64,000 bases of DNA from Lactuca virosa. Its lineage: Eukaryota; Streptophyta; Magnoliopsida; Asterales; Asteraceae. The stretch covers positions 138,112,494 to 138,176,493 of the forward strand of contig CAKMRJ010005523.1 of NCBI GenBank assembly GCA_928212115.1. Direction: 5' to 3'. The notes below the pieces were generated by a model. It was not told where the DNA came from and made no database searches. It saw nothing but the letters and a program-made list of their open reading frames with translations. Positions 1 to 10,948 of this stretch are shown piece by piece (position 1 is the stretch's first letter; every line of letters starts with the position of its first letter). Position numbers and translations under genes: made by a program.

Positions 1-43
1 ATCTCAGTCCAACACTTCAATGCATCAGGAGTTGGGTTCTATT

Positions 44-694
44 ATGGGGACATCCACTCGCGTTCCTCAACTTTTGTCAGCTGATGGGTTTCCAGAATGG
101 AGAACTACATTAAAATGAAAGATTCCAAGATATGGAGGAGCATTCTTAAAGGTCCAGTCAGAATTACAACAACTTTGAATGATGAAGCTAATACAGTTGT
201 TGATAAAAGGATAGATAATTACACAGAGTAAGACTATGAAAAGGTTGAAGAACATGACATAGCTCTTGCCACTCTTAACATGGCCCTATCTCCTGAAATT
301 GCCCAAGGCTTTAGGGAATACACATCTGCAAAAGATTTATGGGAAGCCTTGATTAAGGTTTATGAGGGAAATAAGGACATGAGGCAGAGCAGATAGGACC
401 TGCTTCGACAGAGGTTCAACTTGTTTAATCATGTCCTAGGGGAGTCTCTTGAAGCTCAGCTGAAAAGGTTTATTACTCTCACTACTGAAATGACTACAGA
501 TGGAATTAATCTACCATGCTCAGAGATTAACAAGAAGCTACTAAATTCTCTTCCACATAGCTGGGACATGAATGTGGTCGTGATCAAGAAGACTAAAGAT
601 CTAAGCAAGCTTACCCTTGCTAAAGTGATGCCCATAATCAAGGTATGTGACATGGATGATAAGCAACGTTGCCGGAATTATATTGCATCAAGAC
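44..694 (+). pseudogene. Copia-1 gag (broken)
   Basis: This is a decayed Ty1/copia capsid (Gag, UBN2-type) gene, which in a working element coats the RNA genome. The reading frame opens at the ATG at 44 and carries the usual start of these Gags (PQLLSADGFPEW). The frame then shifts near 85-100, where a short deletion seems to have collapsed two nearby GAATGG copies. The second frame holds ENYIKMKDSKIW, LWEALIKVYEG and RQRFNLFNH, all typical of this Gag. In-frame stops occur at about 229 and 394. No zinc knuckle is left, because the sequence jumps directly into the end of pol near 690. Integrase and most of reverse transcriptase are therefore missing through an internal deletion. Confidence 0.85.
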
Positions 695-1480
695 AAATAT
701 GTGGAAGACATACTAGAAAAGTTCAGTTTTAAAGATTCAAAAATTGCTTTGACTCCAATGGCAGAAAGACCACTGTTGACTCAAGATCCAGATGGGGAAT
801 CCGTAGATCAAACTAAATATTGATCAATGATCGGATCTCTGATGTATCTGACTGCCATCAAACCTGCCATCATGTTTGCCGTCTGTCAATGCGCTCGTTA
901 TCAAGATAATCCTAAACTTTCTCATTTAATTGCTGTTAAAAGGATTTTTAGGTACCTTAAAGGTAGCCATACACTGGGTCTTTGGTATCCTAAAACTCCC
1001 GATTTCGATTTATATGCTTTTGCTGACAACAATTATGGAGGGTTTGATCTTGACAGGAAATCTACATCGGGTGGATGTCAGTTTTTAAGGGACCGACTGG
1101 TGTCATGGTAATGCAAGAAACAGAAAATGGTGTCGACCTCAACGGATGAGGCTGAATACGTTGTTGCCTTAACCTGTTGCTCTCAGATTATTTGGATTCA
1201 ACACCAATTGTTGGATTACGGTTTGAACTTTCTTGACACTTCCATTTTTTTTTATAATGATGCGGCCATTCAAATTGCTAAAAATCCCGTTGAACATTCC
1301 AAAACCAAGAACATTCACATTAAAATTCATTTTATTCGAGACTGTTATGAGCGTAAACTCATTCGTTTGGAACAAACTCATACTGATAACAACGTGGCGG
1401 ATTTGTTTACCAAACCCTTCAGTAAAGCTCGTTTCAATGTGTTTGTGGGCTTTCTAAAAATGATTGGTTTCGATGATTAA
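695..1480 (+). pseudogene. Copia-1 pol remnant: RT tail and RNase H
   Basis: This is the C-terminal part of a Ty1/copia polyprotein. It begins in the RT thumb/connection region (LEKFSFKDSKIALTPM), continues through SMIGSLMYLTA, and then RNase H (DLYAFADNNYGG, RKSTSGG, STSTDEAEYV, HIKIHFIRDC). It ends with the usual NVADLFTKPF tail. The whole stretch stays in one frame. In-frame stops lie at about 824 and 1109, both single-codon changes. An RNase H of this kind would degrade the RNA strand during reverse transcription. The fusion to the gag remnant upstream shows that the middle of pol was deleted. Membership in the same element as the 7453-7801 LTR is inferred from order and orientation. Confidence 0.88.
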
Positions 1481-1828
1481 ATTTCTATTTTTTATTTTCT
1501 GTGTGTTTAAATTTGCGCATTTCTTTATTTAATTTCTTCTCCATGCACAAATTTAGGGGAGAAATCAAAAATACAAAAAAATTAAAAAATCAAAAAGACA
1601 AAATTGCAAAAATGGTCCCTGTGGTATGCATTTTTTTGGGGTTTTAGTCCAAACTCCGACTTTTTTGGATTTGTGGTCCTTTTGAGCTAGTTTTGTTGCG
1701 TTTTTGATCCCTCTGAAAAGTGAAATGACGGTAATACCCTTTGGTTATTTATTTTACATTTTTCTTTCATTTCTTTTTAAATCTAATATTAATATATTTA
1801 TTTTAATAATTAATAAATTAAGAGGGGG

Positions 1829-1830
<2 letters not shown>

Positions 1831-1865
<35 letters not shown>
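1831..1865. repeat. (CT)n microsatellite
   Basis: About 17 CT dinucleotides lie inside the MULE-type element, next to its left TIR. Confidence 0.98.
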
Positions 1866-1868
<3 letters not shown>

Positions 1869-2522
1869 GTACATCTCCGACGAGGAAAGAATCCGGTGAA
1901 CCAAGGCTGCCGCCCCTGTTTCAGTTTCTCTCCTTCCTCCCTCATTCTTCCCTGTCGATCAACAACTCAAAACATCCCCTCGTTTGTAGTGGTCCTCGAT
2001 TTTGGCTTCGATAAAGTGAGAGGAAAAAGAACTGGTAAGCCAGCGAGCTGTTACAACTCCCCAGCCATCCTTACTTGGTTCTCAGTCACCTCTAGCACCT
2101 CCTCTCTCCGCCTACTATTGGTGATTTGAAGCCACAGCTTCGACGAGTGAGCTATCAGCCGAGAAGGAGCTCATCGAAAAAACCGGCTGCTCTTCCCTCT
2201 TCCACCATTATAGCCGCCTTTGACTTTTCCCCTTGTGACTGCTTAACTACTGCAGAACCACACTCCACCATCGCAACTTCCTGATCGCAACCTTCCATTC
2301 GTGATTTCAGCTTCTCCGAACAGACGAAGACAGAGACATGTTCCCTTAGCTCTCAACCGGAGATGATGCAAGTTAAAGCCTCATAGGGTCACCGGAGATC
2401 AACCACTCTGTCCCTCCTTGCGATTTGAATGACCACCATCGGAACTTCTCATCGCTTCCGATTCGTTCATTCCTCCCCAAACAGATGAATGACCCCCTTT
2501 CACATGTGCGTTTTTTATGTTA

Positions 2523-2653
<131 letters not shown>

Positions 2654-2867
2654 AATTAATTACTTATTTTCTTTTTCATTTAAATTAAATAGAAAAAACA
2701 TAAAAAATATATCAGAAGGGCATTACAGTAATTTCAATTTACAAGGGACCAAATTTACATACAAACATGGCCAAAAGGACCACGAAGACAAAAAAGTCGT
2801 GGTTTGGACTAAACCCAAAAAAAATGCATACCACAGGGACCATTTTTGCAATTTTGTCAATCAAAAA

Positions 2868-3293
2868 TACAAAAATATTTTTTCTTTCGTAAGTATTCTT
2901 GGGAAGTGATATGAAGTCTAGTGCTAAAGAGCAATATGAGAGGCGTGTAATGCACTGAAGCTGAATTGTTTAGACTCTGTGTTCAATGTGCTGGTAGGCA
3001 CGAAGGATTAAAAATTAATGGACTAGACATAGCTGACAATGAAAGGACTAGACAATGTTAACTCATCTGGACTTAGATAGTTTCATTTGGACTGACCATA
3101 TGACGCTTGGATAGATTGAGCAGTGAGATAAACAAGGGAGCCTACAAGATACATTAAAGTTACTTATCATCTAGAACTGTGGCTTAACACTTCTTCGATG
3201 TACAGACTAATGTCCTTAATTCTGGTGTTGATAGGGTGACTGGGGGGTTCTGATAAAGTAGGTCGGTGTGAAATTGTTTTTCTTTCTTATCCT
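2868..3293 (+). other. Copia-1 post-pol spacer, no gene
   Basis: This is AT-rich sequence between the MULE insertion and the hairpin repeats. I see no open frame and no recognisable motif apart from a run of six G at 3242-3247. Confidence 0.6.
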
Positions 3294-3303
3294 CTATGTC
3301 AGT

Positions 3304-3555
3304 CATATGTTGCCCAATTTGCGTGATCGGAAAATCCGACCTGGGACGCAACATATGCACCTCTATTTCTATACATCTCTATCTATGCTTCTATCTATCT
3401 ATGTCAGTCATATGCTGTCCCCTTTGCGTGATCGGAAAATCTGACCTGGGACACAGCATATGCAACTTTCTATCTCTCTACCCCTCTATCTGTGTTAGTC
3501 ATATGTTGTCCCCTTTGCGTGATTGGAAGAGATCTGACCTGGGGCACAACATATG
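3304..3555 (+). repeat. three tandem hairpin units (CATATG...CATATG)
   Basis: Three imperfect copies occupy 3304-3357, 3409-3462 and 3500-3555. Each begins CATATGYTGY and ends with the complement, so each can fold into a stem of about 10 bp. A small inner stem (TCGG...CCGA) is clear in copy 1. The outer stem differs between copies in a paired way: GTTGC/GCAAC, GCTGT/ACAGC and GTTGT/ACAAC. Spacers are CT-rich (TCTATCTATC). The array lies in the Copia-1 spacer between pol and the extra ORF. Confidence 0.85.
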
Positions 3556-4140
3556 CATCTCTATATTTATCCTCTCCCAAATAATTGAGCACTCACCTAA
3601 AGTAAAGAGCTCTTTGGAATTCTTGGACTGCTAGGGTATACCGTGAACTAGGGAACACGTTCTAGTGAACTTAAAACTGAATTAACTAAAGGTTGTCTGT
3701 AGATCTCGCTGCTGAATTTAAGCGGACAACAATATCCTTTGTCGTCGTCAGCAAAATGATCTATTTAGGAATATAATCACAATGTCTTGTCATTTATTAT
3801 CTGTCCATTTTGTCAATATCTTTTGTGTTTAAGTGGACCACAATACTAGTGATTAACCAGAGCTATTCATAAAAGTGTGTGCTGATAAAATTTAATAAAT
3901 TGCTAGACAAATTTTGATCCCAAAATATTTGAATTTATTTAAGTGTGTTTATTTTATTTAAAATTTTTATTTTATTTTTATTTTTAATTTTATTTGGCCT
4001 TTATTTGTCTTCATTTTAGATTATGGAAATTTTAAATTTTATTTTATTTCAAATTTAATTTTATTGTGTTGTTTGTCTCCGAAATGAATCATTTAAATAA
4101 AGCCCATCAATCTTGGTGGCCCGAAAGGCCGAGAACCCAA
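3556..4140 (+). other. Copia-1 spacer, AT-rich, no gene
   Basis: This is AT-rich spacer between the hairpin array and the promoter-like segment of the extra ORF. I see no coding potential. TTTTATTT runs dominate at 3940-4080. Confidence 0.6.
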
Positions 4141-4149
4141 ATGTTGGGG

Positions 4150-4157
4150 TATAAAAG
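4150..4157 (+). promoter_or_regulatory. candidate TATA box for the extra ORF
   Basis: TATAAAAG follows GTTGGGG and precedes a CT-rich leader (CTTCATTCTTC, TCCCTCTTTTCTCTC) like a plant 5' UTR. The leader runs about 150 bp to a candidate splice donor at 4310. Taken together this looks like an RNA polymerase II promoter internal to the element. It has not been tested against other copies. Confidence 0.5.
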
Positions 4158-4309
4158 ATATAATTTTTGTTTTCGGCTTCATTCTTCAAATTCTCAGTTA
4201 ATTCACCAAAATCAGTTTCCCTCTTTTCTCTCAAAACCCTAGGCTAGAACAGTTCATCGACGATGTCAAAATCATCAAATTTCACTTGATTTCTTGAAAT
4301 CTTCTCAAG

Positions 4310-4693
4310 GTATACATAGTTCGAACATCATGCTTTACATTTTATTGTGTTTTGAAGTATTTGCAGGTGGTTAATGGAGTTTTTTCGGCGTAACTGTCAA
4401 GGACATGATTCGTCGGGTTTTTCTCGGGTTTTCGGTTTAATTCGGATCTGACAAAAAACCATTTTGTTTTGACCGAAAATGTTCCATTTGACCGGAAATG
4501 TTCCATTTGACCGAAAACAACATGGTTGACCGAAAACGTATGGTCAAAAGTAATTTGACCGAAATCTCGAATTTGATCAACCGTAAACAACTCTAGACTG
4601 AACAAAATCAACTTTTTGGACCAAACTTTGATTTTTGAGAAAATAAATTTTAATTTTAATTTTTATTAATCTCATTTGACTCGTTTGGTGTAG
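4310..4693 (+). other. candidate leader intron of the extra ORF
   Basis: A donor CTCAAG/GTATAC at 4309/4310 and an acceptor TTGGTGTAG at 4693 would remove 384 bp and place the ATG at 4698 just inside the second exon. The interval contains several TTGACC-type boxes between 4480 and 4570 (W-box-like). GT-AG ends and position before an ATG support an intron, but the call is inference. Confidence 0.5.
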
Positions 4694-4697
4694 ATAA

Positions 4698-7422
4698 ATG
4701 GCAAATCAGTTAAATTTTTTGAAAATCACAATGTTGCTGGATATCTTATGGATCCACATGCTGCTCATAAATAATTCAAATCTATGATCGTGGGTTTGAA
4801 TAATTGCAGAATCTCTCACGCTTTGCATTCTAATCCAGTCATCTATAAGGGCCTGATTGCTGATTTTTGGAAAAATGCCTCAATCAATAATAAGGGAGTG
4901 GATGGAGCTGATTCTATTGAATCAGTGGTGAAGGGAACTCAAGTAGTTGTTTATGAGCAAGTTATCCGAGAAGTACTTAAATTTGGAGATGCTCCTGCAT
5001 TCCCAATTGAATACCCTGTTAATCAAGTGAAGGAAGTACTTGAGAAGATGTACTATGAAGGAACCTATCCCCCCTACCATCAAGAAGCAGCTGCCACCTT
5101 ACTGGAGGTTTCTGGGGCACTACTTTGTGAGTTACATTTCTGGAAGGAAGGGAGGGTTTGATGAGATTAGTCAGACTGCAACCTCAACCATTTTTGCCTT
5201 AACAATGAATTGGGATTACAACTTTTCAAATTACATTTTTGAAGAAATGAAAAGGAATCTCCAAGGGAGGAAGAAGGATCTGTTCTTAATGTATCCCAGG
5301 TTTCTTCAAATGATTGTGAATGAAAAATATCCCCAGGTTGAGAGATCTTCTGATACTTTGGACATGAAAGCCTTGGGTCCTAACACCTTTGGGCTCATGA
5401 AGCAATCAAGACAATCCACCAAAGTCACTTTTCAAGGATTGAAAAAGTTGGTTAAATTTGGAAAATTTGTAGAGACAAAAGGTGTGCAAGCTTCTAGTAC
5501 TCCAATTGCTATTGTGGCAGAAGAACATGTGACACCATCAAGGTCAAATATCAGTAGTTCGGTTGAAGTCTCTGAAGATGATGATGATGATGATGATAAC
5601 AATGATGATGATGATAACAATGATGATGATGATGACTCTGATGATATTGATAATATGAGTTTTCATTTGTTTTTTCCACCGAAGGAGCCAGTCAATGAAG
5701 TCGTGATTACTCTAGCTAAGACAGAGACTGAAATCAATATTTTCAGGCAACCGAATATTCCAACGCCCGAACAGATGGATGCACTTATCAAAGAACTACA
5801 GTTTACTGCAAGGAAGCCTCCCCAAGTAGTTTCTGTTACTATTGAATCTCCATCTGAGAGTGATAAAGATGAACCAAATGCCTCCATGGTGCCAAAGAAG
5901 CGAAGACGGAGAGATCTAAGGCCGGGAGTGCTTATCATTGAACCAGTACAACAATCAGTTTCTATAGTTGAACCAACCCAGGTTCATGAAGATGTTCAAA
6001 GCCCAATCATTGAACCAGCCCAGGTTCAAGAATATGTTCACGACCCAATTGTTGAATCAGCCCATGTTCATCAAGACGTTCAGAGCCCTAATTTTGACGA
6101 TGACTTTAATTTCGTAGCAAATGAGGAAACTTTTGCTTCGGGAAGTTCTTCTGCCCCACCACCTCCAGAGCACGATGTTGCATCCATTAAGCTGGCCAAG
6201 ATTCTTGCTTTTCAAGATTCTATTCCTCAGTCGAGAGGAAATGGTATATATATATTGGCTCAGAACAAGGAGGTGATGAAGACTCTCAACAAACCATCTT
6301 TGAGCTCAGACAAGAGATATTAATTCTGAAACAAGAATCCATTGAAAGGATCTGCTGATTGGGAAGTTGGATGTGAGAGTTTCAGAACTTGAAAAAGAGA
6401 ATTCTCAGAAGAATAAACAAATCTCTGAACTTCAAGCTAATCTTGGCGGGCTGACATCTTTCTACTTTGATCTCAAAGACAAACTATTTAGAAAGTTTGG
6501 TAATAAATTCAAGATGTACAGTTCTGATGATGGAAAGGCTCCTGAATCATCTGAAAGGGTGGAGATTAGACCTGCTTCGGATTCCAACATTGATCAATAT
6601 TTATCTTCTGGTCCTGCTACAGCTGAAGAGAGAAGGGAGAAACAGAAGAAAGTAAGTGTGTTGAGGAATGATAAAATGCTTATGATGAAGAATTCTGGTC
6701 AGAATGCAACTGGTGATCAACCTCAGATGTTCATTAAAGAAGTTGGAAAAAGAAAATTTGCTGACAGATATGACGATCGTTCAGGTATTCGCATGTGGGG
6801 ATTTGAAGCTGGCAAGAACATGTGGGTTGTGAAACGGAGGAGTGGAAATATTGAATACTATGAGAAGAAGGTTGACTTTTTGTCTTGGACAAAATTTGAT
6901 CTTGCAGAGCTAGTCCATGCTCCCTTTCACAATCCTACAAATGAACCCAATGCATGGGCATTTAAAAACTTTCTAAAAGACAAATCGAGGCATATCTTTG
7001 CAGGCGTGTCGACAGCGTCCTCATTCGTTAGAAAGGTCAAGGGTGTCATCGATCCGCTCGCCAACAAAACCATGGTAAATGTTATATGGCCGCCTACAAA
7101 GAAAACGAAAAAGATTCCTCTCTCTTAGCCTATACCTAATGGTTCTTTAAATGATCTTCAATTCTAGGTATATGATGAGGCAATAGCCACTGTGGTGATA
7201 AAGACTGAAAAGGATCAGTTTTGTCTTGTTGATCCTAGGGATTTGTTGAGACCTGGTAAGCGTGACATTCACACTTTATCTAGGAATCAGCTTATGGTGG
7301 AAAATGAAATGTTCGAGTCTGTTGCGAAAGAATTTACCGACATGATTGCGAAGATTATTGATCAGAAGTTGTGGGTAGGAGCGTTAGCTGCATCTGACAT
7401 TCACCTTGTAGAGAAACCATAA
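4698..7422 (+). pseudogene. Copia-1 extra ORF downstream of pol (broken)
   Basis: This is a long reading frame of about 870 residues between pol and the 3' LTR, in the place where Asteraceae copia elements often carry an extra ORF of unknown function. It starts MANQLNF and shifts frame in a T run at about 4715. A stop follows at about 4770, then a second frameshift near 5075, a third near 6270, and stops near 6354 and 7126. Conserved-looking blocks are IYKGLIADFW, LPPYWRFLGHYF and FLMYPRFLQM. A run rich in Asp/Asn (about 5575-5645), a basic patch KKRRRR (about 5895) and a predicted coiled coil (about 6370-6440) follow. No catalytic motif is visible. The acidic and basic patches would suit a nuclear or nucleic-acid-binding role, but this is speculation. 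Confidence 0.7.
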
Positions 7423-7452
7423 AGCTAGCCAATAATAAACGAAGGGGGAGAT

Positions 7453-7582
7453 TGTTAATTGTTGTTTATGTTGGGCTTATATTGTTAATTGTTCTTGGTC
7501 TTAGAATACTACTTTATTGATAGGCTTATTGTGTTTCCGGTTGTAAGGTTAGGCTTGGGCCTTTTATGGCGTTGCATTTTGG

Positions 7583-7659
<77 letters not shown>

Positions 7660-7801
7660 GTATGCAGCCGGATAGGAGTTAGTTGTTCCATTCTTAGTAT
7701 TCGGCTGCATTAAGTTCATATGTACCAGGCGATTTATTCCTAATAGAATCGTGTGCATTTGAAGTGAATTTGTGTGTTCTTGAATCATCGCTTAATTAAC
7801 A
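7453..7801 (+). mobile_element. Copia-1 3' LTR
   Basis: The LTR is preceded by the polypurine tract GAAGGGGGAGAT (7441-7452) and begins TGTTAATT. It ends with the exact inverted complement AATTAACA at 7794-7801, giving 349 bp. A large (TA)n run lies inside it. The matching 5' LTR would be left of the window, so I cannot compare the two. Confidence 0.8.
7586..7656. repeat. (TA)n microsatellite in Copia-1 LTR
   Basis: About 35 TA units. A perfect run this long inside a short LTR suggests expansion after insertion or a length that differs between copies. Confidence 0.97.
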
Positions 7802-9452
7802 TTCCACATTCTTTAAGCAATTAAGATTGATATTGCATAAGATTCATAGTTTTGGGACTTACATGAGGATCTGTCTTATTTTATTGCGTTTTAGTGCCAG
7901 CCGGCTTCTTTACTCAAATGCTGCTTGCTTTGTGCTTTATGTGACCCATGTTGATGAGAGTTAACCATCAAACGTAGACAGTAACATTACATGCTATGAA
8001 GGTTAAATAATCTTAGAATGATGGACTTGGACCTATTGCGCAGCTCTTGTCTGAGTCCAACCGTTGTAGGGTTGAGTCCTTTAGTCGAAGGATTATTTAA
8101 GCTTGGTTGCATGTAATTGTATTCATGAAGTGGTTAGCTAACATTGGTAGGGGTCTTTCAGCAGCTGATGGTAGAGGGGTGTGGGTGAGTCCTAGGGTAG
8201 CCTAGGGAGTATTTTAGTGTGGTTGCTTCGTTGTTGAGCAGGATTCAGGAGTATTCTATGACTAGGACTTAGAGGACCCAAGATGATCCTTGAGGAAAGT
8301 ATGGATAGGTGTGGAAAGTAGTATTGGGCCCGTACTACTAGAAGCACATGATTGTGTGATTCGTCATTCAGCAGATGTTCTTTCGAAATTTTAATTGTGT
8401 CAGCCGAGATTCAGTGGTCGGACTAATTTGTCATCAAATTCATTATGTTCTATGTTCTTTGGGTCTTCGGGTATGTTCACCCTCAATGGTGGAGTGGGAA
8501 CTTGGTTCATAGAAGAATCAGGTTTTGGTAACCTTCGGGATCACCGTGGAAGTATTTTCGAGATAGTTGCGTAGAGTCGTAATCCGTTCAGTCACAATCA
8601 AGTATGGGATCTTGTTTTGGTTGCTCGTGAGGATGTTTTTTGTTATTGAATGAGGTGTTAATTCTATTATCCCTGGTATTTCTTCCATCTTTCGATGAGA
8701 TTATGGGTTTCCTAAGTGTGTGTATGGGGGTAGTTCATGTGAGCTGGGCAAGATAGCATTGGAGCACTTGGTTCGAATTGTGTGCATAGTTTTTTTTTAG
8801 GTTATAGCTTTCGAATCGGACCAAGAGCTCAACCGTTATCCTATTCGCAGGTCGCGTGCGGCCATGTTTTTTAAGGTTTGCTTTGGTAGCAGCTTTATGG
8901 TGCTCAGTTGGTGTTGTTATGAAATTGATTAGGTCCCTTCAAGGCAATGGAATGAGGTGAGTATCTTTACGCCCGGAAAGTTGGGCGAGCGATGCAATGG
9001 CGACAAGGTAGGTGTGATATCGGGAGCATTCTAGACATGGGTTGAGGGCCAGGGAGGGCATTCTAGACTCATGATGTGGGCTCGGAGGCAATCCAGACCT
9101 ATGTTGAGGACCTTTTAAGGGTATTCCAGACATAGGTTGAGGGCCTAATGAACATGGTTGTTCATTTCTTCTGCTCGTGGTGCTTTCGGTGTTGAGGCGC
9201 TAATGGGAGTCAGACGAGACACAAATCTGTTGGTTTGATAAAGGAAGCAGCAAGGGTTGTGGGGAGTATCAGTCAGAAATCAGGAAGTCTTTGTGGGATG
9301 TATGCATTATATTTCCAGTTGTTCGCAAGATGTTGCTAGGGTGTTGGTTTTCAAGTTGGGAATTGGTTGGGAAGTCGCAAGTCAAAAAGTTCTTTATGAT
9401 TGTCTCGAGTGGTTGTCCAGGTGGGGGTACACCTGAGTCTATAAGGGGGTTG
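7802..9452 (+). other. Gypsy-P internal non-coding region
   Basis: This is 1.65 kb without a usable frame. A box at about 8285-8350 (AGGTGTGGAAAGTAG... CTAGAAGCACA) resembles 26395-26460 inside Tekay-1, which points to a gypsy origin. The sequence continues on the far side of Athila-1 at 34164, as shown by the GATGT target duplication. I therefore treat both pieces as one plus-strand gypsy element. Gag and pol are not recognisable here. Confidence 0.5.
9025..9150. repeat. short tandem repeats of about 30-40 bp
   Basis: There are four imperfect copies built around ATTCTAGACATGGGTTGAGG; the copies differ by substitutions and in spacing. Confidence 0.7.
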
Positions 9453-9457
9453 GATGT

Positions 9458-10948
9458 TGGTGGGATGTCAAGTCCACCAAGCAAATTACACCCTTTGTTT
9501 GCAAATAAAACGTAATATAATGGTAAAAAGGGGTATCGATCCTCGGGGAAATGGTTGTATTCAATCACCAATGCAATCCAATAGAACTAGTGTAAATAAA
9601 CTAACTAACTACAATTAAACTAAAAGGGGGGTGTTATGATTGCTTGAAAATTAAAAGACTTGAATAACTAAAAACTTGCAATTAAGAAAGAAAGTGAGAT
9701 GCTCAAATATTGGAGAGAATTGGTAAACCAAGGCAATTCAACACAATGAACATTTGTGTGTTTATCATTAGGATTTAACATGAAGCTTATCATTCACCCC
9801 AAATTGGTTATAGCAATCATGAAGCATGATATGCCAAGATTTCTCATATGTAGTATGGAGGTTGGGGAAGCCCACAACTCACCTTCTTAATCAAAATCAA
9901 GGATCCAATTGAAGCAATTGAATCCAAGAAGTTGATTAGCCTTAAGAATGAAGAAATCCCCAATTCCTTGAGGATGTCAATGCTTACACATCCATAAAGG
10001 AGTTATGATTCATAAGCTAGAGATGATTTCTACCATCATAAAACCCTTGTTCTAAGTAAATTCAATGATTCAATGCTAAACCAAAGAAATAAACCAACAA
10101 TTGCTTATTAAAGTACCAAGCTCATGATCAAAGCACTAAACAAGCATATGAAATATGAACTAGAATCATAGACATAAGATAAATGATAAATAAGCATAAA
10201 TCCTTCAAAAACCCACAAACATTCAGAGGTTTTAGCCAAGGTCTCCCAAATTAGAGAGTTTAGCCACTCATGGCAATAGAACAACAATCACAAAAGTCTA
10301 ATTGCATAAAGAAACTACCAATAACTTGGAAAGATGAAAAGAAATGAGTCTTGAGCTCCAAAATCGCCTTCTTCTGGTCTCCCATGGTGTAAAATCGAAG
10401 TGATAGCTGATAGATCCCATCCCCCAAGGTAATGGCAAGCCAAATGACCAAAATGCCCAAAACTGGGCAGTTGCGTGGGTACCCGCGCGACGGAAATTCC
10501 ACCCGCGCAAGTGCTGCTGGAACGCTACTCATTTTTCCTCCACTAACCATCCCATTACCAAAGATTCTCTTGGTCCCCTCCATCTCCCACATGATTCAAA
10601 CTAGCCAATCATCTTTTAGCTTCAAAAATGGATGCTCCAAGCCCAAATTAATTATCCATGATCCATCTTCACAAGCCCACTTCATCCAAGCCTTTATCTT
10701 TTTAAGCCCAAATCTCCTTTGGTGGATCTGCCAAGCCCAATAATGCATCGAAAAGCCCACTAAGCCCAACTCCAGTCAAACCGCAACCGCAATGAGCTCC
10801 AAAACCCTGCAAAATTCCTTATACAAAATAAAAAGTCCATGATACGATCCATGATAAAGAAAATAAAGAATATACAATGCAATACTAATAAAAAGAGCTA
10901 AAAATCTAAAATAAACTATTAAAAATAAGGAAATAAAATAAGCTATCA
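9458..10948 (-). mobile_element. Athila-1 3' LTR (left copy)
   Basis: On the plus strand it begins TGGTGGGATG and ends GCTATCA. It contains a CpG-rich palindrome-like stretch at about 10471-10510 (GGGTACCCGCGCGAC, then CCGCGCAAG). The polypurine tract AAGCTTGGGGTGATT (minus strand) abuts it at 10949-10963. About 28 differences from the right copy are visible, including a 4-nt indel near 10530. Confidence 0.92.

Noticed and set aside
3294..3575. CRISPR-like array
   Set aside because: Three units with variable spacing in a plant retrotransposon; the units are hairpins, not repeat-spacer pairs.
3252..4331. Possible LTR (TGATAAAG...CATCA) between pol and the extra ORF of Copia-1
   Set aside because: There is no primer site after it, no second copy in the window, and a better LTR with polypurine tract exists at 7453.
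9269..9571. Minus-strand 100-codon frame crossing the Athila-1 left edge
   Set aside because: It spans the LTR boundary and the target duplication, so it is an accident of the insertion.
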